In this document: in pieces, positions 45,322 to 53,557 of the stretch
How positions within the stretch are numbered: the stretch's first letter is position 1
Layout of the letters: the number at the start of each line of letters is the position of its first letter
NCBI RefSeq assembly: GCF_020034665.1
Contig: NZ_JAIQDI010000001.1
Coordinates: 868,001-932,000 of the forward strand
Direction: 5' to 3'
Length of the DNA stretch: 64,000 nucleotides
Source of the DNA: Niabella beijingensis
GTDB lineage: Bacteria; Bacteroidota; Bacteroidia; Chitinophagales; Chitinophagaceae
The notes under the pieces: generated by a model
Told to the model about the DNA's origin: nothing
Database searches by the model: none
Seen by the model: the letters and a program-made list of their open reading frames with translations, nothing else
Translations under genes and position numbers: made by a program

Positions 45322-46728
45322 ATGTGTTTTCCGGGATTGAAGCATCATATGATCATTTTTCTGCTGTTGTTATCCCTTTGTATAAAGGCACAGCAACAGC
45401 CCAATATCATTTATATACTTGCTGATGATCTGGGGTATGGTGAACTGGGCAGTTATGGGAATACATTTAATGAAACCCCCGCGCTGGACCGGCTCGCAAA
45501 GGAAGGGATGCGGTTTACCAGCTTTTATGCGGCGGCACCGGTGTGCTCGCCCTACCGCGCTGCATTAATGACGGGCTTGTACCCCGCCCGTATCGGTATT
45601 ACGGATTACCTGCGTCCCAGGGCGGCGCAGCACCTGGATACCGGTTATGTTACCCTTCCGGAACTGCTGAAAAAACAGGGATATCACACCGGTATCGTCG
45701 GCAAATGGCATCTTTCGGGTTATGTGAAAGAAGGCGCGCCGGAGGAAACCCTTCCGGATCAGCATGGTTTTGATGAGGTGCTGGTAAGCGAGAACCGCGG
45801 CATTGGTGAAGGCACGTACTTCTATCCTTATGATTTCAACCGGGAAATTGCAAAACGGCTGCCGGGGGCACAGGAGTACATTACCGACCGGCAGAACCAG
45901 GAAGCACTCGAATTTATTCAACGGAACCGGGAACAGCCTTTCTTTTTATTCCTCAGTCATTATGCAACACATACAACAGTGCATGGTAAACCGGAAATCG
46001 TCCGCCATTTCCAGCAAAAAAAAGATGCCGGCACCAGTCCGCCCACCAAAGGGAACCCCGGAAACGATCCTTATAAAAAATGGCCAGCCGGATCAAAGGC
46101 CACCCATAACAACCCCCACCTTGCGGCACAGTTAAAGGTCATCGACGAGGGTGTGGGAGCTATTGTGCGGCTGCTGAAAGAACTGGGACTGGATCAAAAT
46201 ACCCTTGTTATTTTTACGAGTGATAATGGCGGCGAGACCACTATTACCACCAATACCCCGCTACGCGGCGGCAAAAGCACTTTATATGAAGGCGGCGTAC
46301 GTGAACCTTTTATCGCCTGGTGGCCCGGGAAAATAAAACCCGCTGCCGTATGCAGCCAGCCGCTTGCCAATTATGATATTTATCCCACCCTGCTGGAGCT
46401 GACCCGTGCAACAGGCCGCCATCAGCCCCTGGATGGTATTTCATTCGTTTCGTTGTTCCGCGATCCGCAAACTACATTGCCTGCCAGGAATTTTTACTGG
46501 CACTATCCCCTGGATAAACCCCATTTTCTGGGTGGCCGGTCGGCAGGAAGCATCCGCAGCGGATCCTGGAAGCTGATCTCATTTTTTGATGACGGGCATA
46601 AAGAATTGTACAACCTGGATCAGGATCCGGGTGAACAAACGGATCTGTCTGTCCGTTATCCTGATAGAGTTGCCACACTGGATACGGCGCTGCAGGCCTG
46701 GCAAAAAGAAGTAAACGCAACTCATTAA
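45322..46728 (+). CDS. secreted type I sulfatase
   Basis: A 468-residue S1 sulfatase, first gene of the rightward PUL arm. The hydrophobic signal MIIFLLLLSLCIKAQ begins at an internal ATG (45349); the upstream ATG at 45322 is closer to the predicted promoter, so the start is uncertain by nine residues. IIYILADDLGYGELG has the calcium-binding Asp pair and APVCSPYRAALMTG the formylglycine C75 (CxPxR). GIVGKWHLSGY and LVIFTSDNGGETTI follow. It is close in layout to the sulfatase at 35053-36462 (both share a YGNTFNETP stretch), so the two may be paralogues. The GH43 gene starts 12 bp after its stop. Confidence 0.9.
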   Translation: MCFPGLKHHMIIFLLLLSLCIKAQQQPNIIYILADDLGYGELGSYGNTFNETPALDRLAKEGMRFTSFYAAAPVCSPYRAALMTGLYPARIGITDYLRPRAAQHLDTGYVTLPELLKKQGYHTGIVGKWHLSGYVKEGAPEETLPDQHGFDEVLVSENRGIGEGTYFYPYDFNREIAKRLPGAQEYITDRQNQEALEFIQRNREQPFFLFLSHYATHTTVHGKPEIVRHFQQKKDAGTSPPTKGNPGNDPYKKWPAGSKATHNNPHLAAQLKVIDEGVGAIVRLLKELGLDQNTLVIFTSDNGGETTITTNTPLRGGKSTLYEGGVREPFIAWWPGKIKPAAVCSQPLANYDIYPTLLELTRATGRHQPLDGISFVSLFRDPQTTLPARNFYWHYPLDKPHFLGGRSAGSIRSGSWKLISFFDDGHKELYNLDQDPGEQTDLSVRYPDRVATLDTALQAWQKEVNATH

Positions 46729-46740
46729 ACCTATTTGTAT

Positions 46741-47826
46741 ATGAAACATGCAATTCCGTTATTATTTTTTTTATTCCTTCTTAGCACTGCGGGTGCACAA
46801 AACACAACTGCTGCTTCAAACAATCCCTTGCCCGTAACCTTTGGTGATCCTTATGTATTGCATGTAAAGGGCGATAAATATTACATGTATGGCACCGGTG
46901 GCGGAGCTAAAAAGGGCTTCAGTGCTTACTCCTCCACCGACCTGGTAAACTGGAAACCGGAAGGCCAGGTTTATTTCAGCGACAATAAAAACGGCTGGGG
47001 TGTTCACTCCTTCTGGGCACCGGAAGTATATGAGCGCAATGGAAAATTCTACCTGTTCTACAGTGCCCAGTGGAAGGAGAACCCCAACAATGAGCTGGAG
47101 AACTTTAAGATCGGTGTGGCTGTTGCAGATCAGCCCACAGGACCATTCGTGGATCTGAACGATCGCCCGGTCTTTGATCCGGGCTATCCCATTATTGATG
47201 CCAATGTTTTATTTGAGCCCGATGGGAAAATATACCTCTATTATTCCCGTTGTTGTTATAAACACCCTGTAAAAAGTGAAATAGCCGACTGGGCCCGCAA
47301 AAAGGGATGGTTCAGTGAAGTCGAAGAGAGCTGGGTATATGGTGTGGAGCTAAAGCCTGATTTCAGCGGTGTTACGGATGAACCGGTTTTACTGTTACGT
47401 CCGCCGGTAAAAAGAAGCGACCATCAATCGGAATGGGAAAGCCGTTCCGTAACATCAAAGGAAGTGAACCGGCGCTGGACCGAAGGATCATTTATCTTTA
47501 AACACGGGGATCTTTATTATATGATGTATTCCGCTAATTATTTTGGTGGTAGGAACTATGCAGTGGGTTATGCCACTTCCAAAAAACCGCTGGGGCCTTT
47601 TAAAAAAGCCGCTAACAACCCGGTACTGCAAAAGAACAGTGAAAGCGGAGGCATTGTTACCGGAACCGGACATAACAGCGTAACCTTTTCGCCTGATGGT
47701 AAACAAATGTACTGCGTATATCACGCCCGCACCAGCAAGACAGGTGATGAACGGGTGGTATTTATTGATCCTATGGAAATCGATCAGAACGGGGTGTTGA
47801 AGGTAGCTGGTCCTACGACAAAATAA
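46741..47826 (+). CDS. glycoside hydrolase family 43 protein
   Basis: A 361-residue secreted five-bladed beta-propeller glycosidase. Signal MKHAIPLLFFLFLLSTAGAQ starts at ATG 46741; a TTG six bases upstream is less likely. The three GH43 carboxylates are visible: D36 in VTFGDPYVLH (base), D153 in PIIDANVLFEPDG (pKa modulator) and E247 in RRWTEGSFIF (acid). GVHSFWAPEVYERNGKFYLFYS is also typical. GH43 enzymes act mainly on arabinose, xylose or galactose linkages; the exact specificity is not evident. It is co-transcribed with the upstream sulfatase (12-bp gap). Confidence 0.85.
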   Translation: MKHAIPLLFFLFLLSTAGAQNTTAASNNPLPVTFGDPYVLHVKGDKYYMYGTGGGAKKGFSAYSSTDLVNWKPEGQVYFSDNKNGWGVHSFWAPEVYERNGKFYLFYSAQWKENPNNELENFKIGVAVADQPTGPFVDLNDRPVFDPGYPIIDANVLFEPDGKIYLYYSRCCYKHPVKSEIADWARKKGWFSEVEESWVYGVELKPDFSGVTDEPVLLLRPPVKRSDHQSEWESRSVTSKEVNRRWTEGSFIFKHGDLYYMMYSANYFGGRNYAVGYATSKKPLGPFKKAANNPVLQKNSESGGIVTGTGHNSVTFSPDGKQMYCVYHARTSKTGDERVVFIDPMEIDQNGVLKVAGPTTK

Positions 47827-47869
47827 CGAACATTTATTTTTTCTCTGCTGATCTCAGCAGCTCGTTCGT
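47825..47869. repeat. two-tier hairpin between convergent GH43 and sulfatase genes
   Basis: CTGCTGA at 47845-47851 pairs with TCAGCAG at 47854-47860, and an outer ACGAAC (47826-47831) pairs with GTTCGT (47864-47869). It lies where two convergent transcripts meet. The T run is on the wrong side for a classical plus-strand terminator, so its role is uncertain. Confidence 0.35.
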
Positions 47870-47910
47870 CTGCGTATTGGCTGCGCGACCTGCAGTAATA
47901 AGAATGTTGA

Positions 47911-49320
47911 TCACTCGGTCGCATCCGCTTCCTTTTGATCCAGTTGTCTACGATCTTTCAATTGCTGCGGCAGCGGGGCCTTTGTCTGCTCTAACCATTG
48001 CAACAGGTCATTCAGCAGCTCGTCGCGCTTTGTTTTATTGCGGGATGCAATATTGTGCCGTTCTCCTTCATCCGTTTTCAGGTTGTATAATTCAACGGCA
48101 TTATTACGGTCAACCGAAGCGGTACCGCCATCCAGCAGCCATTCCTCATAATACAGGTGTAATTTCCAGTCACCCTTCCGTATCACCGTTGCCGGTCTCG
48201 AACGGAATAGGGTGTCCCTGCCCCGGATCACCGGTTTATCCAGGTAACCGGGAAAATGCCAGAACAGCGAAGACCGGCGGGTACCGGCAGCTTTTCCCAA
48301 CAGTAACGGCAGGAGGCTCTCCCCATCCCGCTTCGGAGCAACTCCTCCGGCCACCTCAAGAAAAGTCGGATACAGATCAATATTGATCACAGGGGTAAGG
48401 TTGACGCCCGGCTTTATTTTGCCGGGCCAGTAAGCGATGAATGGTTCCCGGATCCCGCCCTCGTAATAACATCCCTTATTGCCCCGCAGTGGCTCCTGTG
48501 AAGACTCCTGCGTGGCGCCGTTATCACTGGTAAAGATCACCAGTGTATTTGATGCCAGTCCTGCCGTATCCAGATAATGCATTACTTTTCCGATGCTTGC
48601 ATCCAGGTCATAGATACAGGCAGCATACAGCGCCTGACGTTCGTTCAGTCCCTGTTTGCGGAACTGCCGGATGCTTGAAGGTCTTGCTTCCTGCGCGGTG
48701 TGGATGGCATGATGCGACAGAAAAACAAAAAACGGCTGCTGCTTCTTTTCCGATATAAAATCCAGCGCTGCATTTGTAAGCGAAAAGATCCCTTTGGGAT
48801 CCTCCGGTTCGCTTCTTTTTTTATTCGGATTGGGCAATCTTGTGTCCGTATAAGCATCAAACCCCTGCGCCAGCGGACCGGTGTCGGTTCCTTTACCCAG
48901 GTGCCATTTTCCAAACAGGCCTGTGGCATAACCTTTCACTTGCAGCGCTTCTGCCATGGTAATAATGTCCGGACGGAGACTGGTGGTGTTGGGAACCGGC
49001 AACAACCGCATCCGGTCTTTAGGGCCACGTACCGTGCTGCCCACCGCATATACACCGTGCCGGGGCGTGTAAAGTCCGCTCATTAAACAGGCCCTTGATG
49101 GTGCACAGTTTCCGGCTGCCGCATAGGCCTGGGTAAATACCAGCCCCTTGCGGGCAAGTCCGTCGATGACCGGAGTTTTAAAAACCGTGCTTCCCGTAAA
49201 ACCACAATCCTTATACCCGAGATCATCCGCAAGAATGAACACAATGTTCGGCGGCGTCTGCGCCTTTCCCGGAAAGCAGGCTGTTGCCAAAAGCAATATG
49301 CCAATGATTCTGTAAAACAT
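47911..49320 (-). CDS. secreted type I sulfatase
   Basis: A 469-residue S1 sulfatase. The ATG at 49320 gives a signal MFYRIIGILLLATACFPGKA; the frame is open for 15 more residues upstream. IVFILADDLGYKDCG holds the Asp pair, and AAGNCAPSRACLMSG the formylglycine C72 (CAPSR). GLFGKWHLGKGTD and LVIFTSDNGATQESS follow. It lies 63 bp after the PA14-bearing sulfatase gene on the same strand, so the two are probably one operon. It is convergent with the GH43 gene. Confidence 0.9.
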   Translation of the reverse strand: MFYRIIGILLLATACFPGKAQTPPNIVFILADDLGYKDCGFTGSTVFKTPVIDGLARKGLVFTQAYAAAGNCAPSRACLMSGLYTPRHGVYAVGSTVRGPKDRMRLLPVPNTTSLRPDIITMAEALQVKGYATGLFGKWHLGKGTDTGPLAQGFDAYTDTRLPNPNKKRSEPEDPKGIFSLTNAALDFISEKKQQPFFVFLSHHAIHTAQEARPSSIRQFRKQGLNERQALYAACIYDLDASIGKVMHYLDTAGLASNTLVIFTSDNGATQESSQEPLRGNKGCYYEGGIREPFIAYWPGKIKPGVNLTPVINIDLYPTFLEVAGGVAPKRDGESLLPLLLGKAAGTRRSSLFWHFPGYLDKPVIRGRDTLFRSRPATVIRKGDWKLHLYYEEWLLDGGTASVDRNNAVELYNLKTDEGERHNIASRNKTKRDELLNDLLQWLEQTKAPLPQQLKDRRQLDQKEADATE

Positions 49321-49383
49321 ATCTGAATTACTGCAATTATGCAGACAACCGGACCGGGGAAACATTAAAGTTGCCTTCCCTGG

Positions 49384-51414
49384 CTAATAAAAATCTTCCG
49401 GCTTTACCGGCCTTTTCGCAAATCCGGGTCCGCTCCAGTACAATTCTCCCCCGATGTGCTTTCCTTCCTTTTTAAACAACAACCTGACAGGATGCAGACC
49501 TGCCTTAAGTAAAAGTGTATGTTGTATTTCCGTTCCGGGAACATAGCCGTAATCTGCATCCAGCAGCGCAATATCATGCAGCCGCATAAAAGCCTTTCCC
49601 CCTGATCTCAGAAAGAACGTATAAGCACCATCGGCCGGTACCCGGATGTATCCGTTGAAAGTTCCTGCATCGGCACCGGACAACAGATTGCCGGTCATCT
49701 TTATTGCACCGGTACCTGATTTTACGGCTTTTAATGCAGCAGTCTGCGGTACCCATAAAAAGCTTCCCTTATATAACCGGTACTGTATTCCCTTCCTGGC
49801 TCCTTTTTCTGAAACCGGAGGGATCAGGGTGCTGTCATAGGGGCGTGGCGCCGCAGCCGAGGAGATCCGGCGCTGCAGAACAGCTGTTTTAAACCGTTGC
49901 TGCAATTCCGGAAGTGCTGCCGCCCTGTTCGCTTTTTCTTTCGGGTCCTTTACCACATCATAGATCTCGAAATCATCATTGCTGTTTTTGATGTCATAAC
50001 GCACGCCTACATAATCCCCTTCACGTATAAACTGCATCTCATTCCGCATCCGGTTGCGGTGGTTTTCCTCAAAATCAGCATAACCCGGTGTTTTGCCGTC
50101 AAAGAAATATTCAGAGTAGAGTAGTTGCTGCCGCTGTACTCCGCTACCGGTAAGCGCCGGCAGCAGCGATACACCATCTGTTCTTGCAGGCGCCGCCCTA
50201 CCCGCCGCATCGAGGAAGGTAGGCATCCAGTCGGACAGGAAAGAAGGCTGTGCAACCGTTTTACCGGGGTTTATATTTGCTTTCCATTGTACAATGGTAG
50301 GCGTGCGCATTCCTCCCTCCCATTGATCCCGCTTGATCCCATCAAAGGGACCATAGCCCTGGAAGAACTCCGGAGTATAATCTTCTTTCAGGTACGACTC
50401 CTGTGAAGGGCCGTTATCGGAGGTAAATACCACGATGGTGTTATCATCGATCCTCAGGTCCTTCAATAACTGGAGTATATCGCCCACCTGCGCATCCAGG
50501 CGCTGCACCACCGTGGCATACCGCTTATGTACGTCCTTCCAGGGAGTCATCTTACCGGTGGCTTTATCCAGGTATTGTGCATTTTTAAACTCGGGAGCCA
50601 TCCAGGAATCAATTTCACCTGAGGCCGTATTGATCATCTGTCCCGGTTTGCCTGTCCATTTCAGACCACCGGTGAGGCCGCCTCCTGCGGGATAGGCCTG
50701 TGTAGGCAGTTCTATAACGGCATGGGGAGTATCATAGGCAAGGTACATAAAGAACGGAGCAGGCTTCTTTTCCTTTTTGTAATCAATGATCCACTGTTTG
50801 GCACGTGCCGTCCACAGATCACCGGTATAACATTTATCCAGTCCGCCGGTAACATTCACCATATTATCATATACCTCCTTGGGTTTCCGGTAGAGACCTT
50901 CCTTGGGGTAATGCTCATGCCCGTCGCTATGCCGTATGTATCCATAGTAATAATCAAAACCTCTTTTCAGCGGATGCCCCGGCCAGTCTTTTTTCCCGGT
51001 TCCCTGCAGCCCCCATTTCCCGATGGCCACAGTACTGTACCCCGCTGCTTTCAGCGTGGAAGCCATGGTGTAATTGTCTTCAAGGGCTTTATCAAACTGA
51101 TTGTTACGTACAACGGCATGCCCCTGTGTAACACCCGTCAGCAGGGAGGATCTTGAGGAAACACATACCGGGGCATTGGCATATTGCTGTGTAAAGATGG
51201 CCCCGTTGGCGGCCATACGGTCGAGCGAGGGTGTTAGCATAAAAGGTACAGCTGGGTCCTTCTGAGCTTTCCGGGCATTCTGATGAAAGATACCAACATC
51301 GCCATAACCCAGATCATCCACCAGGATGAAAATGATATTGGGAGGTTGATTGCGGGGTTGTGCCCGTACGCCGGACGCGAGCAACAGGCAAGAAAAAAGA
51401 AAAATTTTACGCAT
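49384..51414 (-). CDS. sulfatase with C-terminal PA14 domain and CxSxR site
   Basis: A 676-residue S1-type sulfatase. The ATG at 51414 gives the signal MRKIFLFSCLLLASGVRAQ. NIIFILVDDLGYGDVG carries the Asp pair. The expected formylglycine site reads NAPVCVSSRSSLLTG, so C84 is followed by Val-Ser rather than x-Pro (CxSxR). AIGKWGLQGTGK and VVFTSDNGPSQES are intact. The C-terminal 130 residues (GTFNGYIRVPADGAYTFFLRSGG, PVRLLFKKEGKHIGGELYWSGPG) are a PA14 domain, a glycan-binding fold. TATTTTGC on the complement at 51494-51501 is a possible -7 box; nothing else is clear in the 199-bp gap upstream. Confidence 0.87.
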   Translation of the reverse strand: MRKIFLFSCLLLASGVRAQPRNQPPNIIFILVDDLGYGDVGIFHQNARKAQKDPAVPFMLTPSLDRMAANGAIFTQQYANAPVCVSSRSSLLTGVTQGHAVVRNNQFDKALEDNYTMASTLKAAGYSTVAIGKWGLQGTGKKDWPGHPLKRGFDYYYGYIRHSDGHEHYPKEGLYRKPKEVYDNMVNVTGGLDKCYTGDLWTARAKQWIIDYKKEKKPAPFFMYLAYDTPHAVIELPTQAYPAGGGLTGGLKWTGKPGQMINTASGEIDSWMAPEFKNAQYLDKATGKMTPWKDVHKRYATVVQRLDAQVGDILQLLKDLRIDDNTIVVFTSDNGPSQESYLKEDYTPEFFQGYGPFDGIKRDQWEGGMRTPTIVQWKANINPGKTVAQPSFLSDWMPTFLDAAGRAAPARTDGVSLLPALTGSGVQRQQLLYSEYFFDGKTPGYADFEENHRNRMRNEMQFIREGDYVGVRYDIKNSNDDFEIYDVVKDPKEKANRAAALPELQQRFKTAVLQRRISSAAAPRPYDSTLIPPVSEKGARKGIQYRLYKGSFLWVPQTAALKAVKSGTGAIKMTGNLLSGADAGTFNGYIRVPADGAYTFFLRSGGKAFMRLHDIALLDADYGYVPGTEIQHTLLLKAGLHPVRLLFKKEGKHIGGELYWSGPGFAKRPVKPEDFY

Positions 51415-51613
51415 AAGAACCGGTTTCGTTCGCAAGAACATGATCGTTTGACTCTGCCGCAGGCTGTTTGTTTAAAAGGCCCTGTCAAAATCTGCAAAAT
51501 AGATATTCTGTTTCATTTATCACCACATCATATGCTCCAAGGCATGGTGCTGCTTCAACAGATGCCGGAGTCCTTTCCCAATCGGCCGTAATATCCGAAC
51601 TGAACAGCACCAA

Positions 51614-52426
51614 TCAGAACTCGATCTTCAGCACAGCCTGCACCGGCCGGTGATCAGAAGCATAACTTTCAGGCACCACCCGGTGTTCAGTAACGGTAAA
51701 AGCAGCAGCCGGTTTGAAGGCGATAAAATCGATCGCTTTCCGGGGAGCTACTTCAGGAATGGTAAATGCGCAGTTCGTACAGGTGCGTGTAAACACCTTA
51801 TCCAGTAACCGGATAGGTTCGCTGTCTTCTGTGGCATTAAAATCACCGCCGATGATCACAGGCAATTTTTCATTCGCCAGCAGGCGGTTGATCTCCGCCA
51901 CCTGCAGCTTTCCGTTTGTTGCGCCTTTGAAATCCACATGCGTGGAGGCTACACGTATCTTTTTCCCGTTGGGTAACGTTACTATGGCCAGTGACAACAC
52001 CCTCGGCTCTCCACCAGTTGCAGGGTCTGTTGGCAATTTATGCGTTGACATATCTGATAACGGATATTTCGAAAGGATCATGATCCCATAGTCGCCTCCG
52101 TCATGATCGATCGATTTTGAAAAATGAAAAGAATGATACCCTGTCTTTTCTGACAACAAAACCGCCTGGTTTATCTTTCCAGAACGGTTTGTGTTCACAT
52201 CGATTTCCTGCAGGGCCACCACATCCGGGTTTTCCCGTTTGATCACTGCGGCAATGGCATCCACATCGATAACACCTGATTTGGAAGGAGGATTACAATG
52301 GTGCACATTGTAGGTCATAAAGGTAATGGCATTTTTGCCGGCATCGCTTTTTACGGGTGCACTTTTCGGGGCACATGAAATCATTGCCAGTACGATCAGA
52401 ACTCCAAATACGTTAAGCTTTCTCAT
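51614..52426 (-). CDS. endonuclease/exonuclease/phosphatase-family lipoprotein
   Basis: A 270-residue predicted lipoprotein (MRKLNVFGVLIVLAMISC). The EEP fold is shown by ITFMTYNVHHCNPP (metal Asn), VVALQEIDVNTNR (metal Glu), VASTHVDFKG, IIGGDFNATEDSEPI (catalytic Asp/Asn) and a final YASDHRPVQAVLKI (Asp-His). Members hydrolyse phosphodiesters, sphingomyelin or inositol phosphates; its presence in a sulfatase locus suggests an extracellular phosphodiester substrate, but this is inference. It lies 8 bp after the AraC regulator gene, so both are likely one operon. Confidence 0.82.
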   Translation of the reverse strand: MRKLNVFGVLIVLAMISCAPKSAPVKSDAGKNAITFMTYNVHHCNPPSKSGVIDVDAIAAVIKRENPDVVALQEIDVNTNRSGKINQAVLLSEKTGYHSFHFSKSIDHDGGDYGIMILSKYPLSDMSTHKLPTDPATGGEPRVLSLAIVTLPNGKKIRVASTHVDFKGATNGKLQVAEINRLLANEKLPVIIGGDFNATEDSEPIRLLDKVFTRTCTNCAFTIPEVAPRKAIDFIAFKPAAAFTVTEHRVVPESYASDHRPVQAVLKIEF

Positions 52427-52434
52427 AAACTTTT

Positions 52435-53346
52435 TTAATCTTTTTTTATAGCCCTGTACTTCAACGGGGGCATTCCGATAACCTGTTTGAATCGTTTTGA
52501 AAAATAATAGGGATCGTCAAAACCCATAGTGATCGCTACATCCTTAATGGCCTTGTCCGTAAAATCAAGCAGCTGGCAGGCCTGCTGGATCTTCATCTGC
52601 ATAAAATAATCCATTGGTGCATAGCCGGTTTTCTGCTTGAATAAATTTGAAAAACGGGATACGGAATAATTCGAGTGCCGGCTGAGGTCCTTTAATGTGA
52701 TACTTTCCTGTAGCCGCTCCTGCATGTATAAAATGGCGCTATCCACCGCATCAAGTTCTTTCTTTTCAACTGCCGGGTAATGCCGGCTGTTATAGATAAA
52801 ATAAGAAAAAAACTGTCGTAGTCCCAGGTTGGCAAAATACAGATTGTCTGCACTGTACCCCAGTTCCAGCGCCTCATACATTTTATTGAACAACGCCGGG
52901 ATCTCCCCGTTATCCTTCACATGCGTGGGTTTAAAACTGTCCTTTACTGCATTCATCTCATTGAAATACGGAAGGTTCATTCCGCCGAAGTGGATCCAGT
53001 AAATACTCCAGGGGTCTTTCTCAGCCGACCCGTAGGCATGCGCCTCATTACAGGGAAGCATAAAGAACGCATTGGGTCCAACATCAAAACGCTCTCCCCG
53101 GTATTCAAAAAAACCATGCCCATCCACGCAATAGAATAACATATTGCCGGGGAGTCCTTTCTTACGCTTGGAAAAATGCGCCTTGGCATTGGGATAGAAT
53201 CCCAGGCTGGATATGTACAAACTGTTCAGCAACGGATCCTTCAGGATCTTATCGCGGAGCACAGGAAAAGGAATTTCAATCCGTTTACGCCCGATGCCGT
53301 ACCAGATATTTTTAAAGGATCCCTGTTTCTTTTCCGCTTGTTCCAT
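52435..53346 (-). CDS. AraC-family transcriptional regulator with cupin sensor domain
   Basis: A 303-residue cytoplasmic regulator. The ATG at 53346 (MEQAEKKQGSFKNIWYG) is preferred to a longer hydrophobic start at 53415. The N-terminal half is a cupin-like ligand domain (LFYCVDGHGFFEYRGERFDVGPNAFFMLP). The C-terminal half has two helix-turn-helix motifs (ITLKDLSRHSNYSVSRFSNLFKQKTGY and IKDVAITMGFDDPYYFSKRFKQVIG). It is divergent from the DUF5703 gene and followed 8 bp later by the EEP lipoprotein gene. It likely senses a sugar and controls the neighbouring genes in this right half of the locus. Confidence 0.9.
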   Translation of the reverse strand: MEQAEKKQGSFKNIWYGIGRKRIEIPFPVLRDKILKDPLLNSLYISSLGFYPNAKAHFSKRKKGLPGNMLFYCVDGHGFFEYRGERFDVGPNAFFMLPCNEAHAYGSAEKDPWSIYWIHFGGMNLPYFNEMNAVKDSFKPTHVKDNGEIPALFNKMYEALELGYSADNLYFANLGLRQFFSYFIYNSRHYPAVEKKELDAVDSAILYMQERLQESITLKDLSRHSNYSVSRFSNLFKQKTGYAPMDYFMQMKIQQACQLLDFTDKAIKDVAITMGFDDPYYFSKRFKQVIGMPPLKYRAIKKD

Positions 53347-53528
53347 GTCCGTGAGGCAAAAAATCTGGTCAATAATAATAAACTTTTGGCTTACCGTCAA
53401 CTTTAATGTTATCACCGGCAGAAATCGCCGCGGTTGCCCGCGGATCGCGCTGATGGAAGCCTTGCAGCAACAATCCGCAAAAATAAAGACCGTAAATCCC
53501 GCTGATACAGGGATATTTGATTTAATTT

Positions 53529-53553
53529 TATAATTGTATTAATAACAATTATA
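53529..53553. promoter_or_regulatory. perfect 9-bp palindrome just before the DUF5703 gene
   Basis: TATAATTGT at 53529-53537 is the exact reverse complement of ACAATTATA at 53545-53553, around ATTAATA. It lies 4 bp before the ATG at 53558. It could be an operator for a dimeric regulator or an RNA hairpin that hides the ribosome-binding region. Confidence 0.45.
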
Positions 53554-53557
53554 TAGT

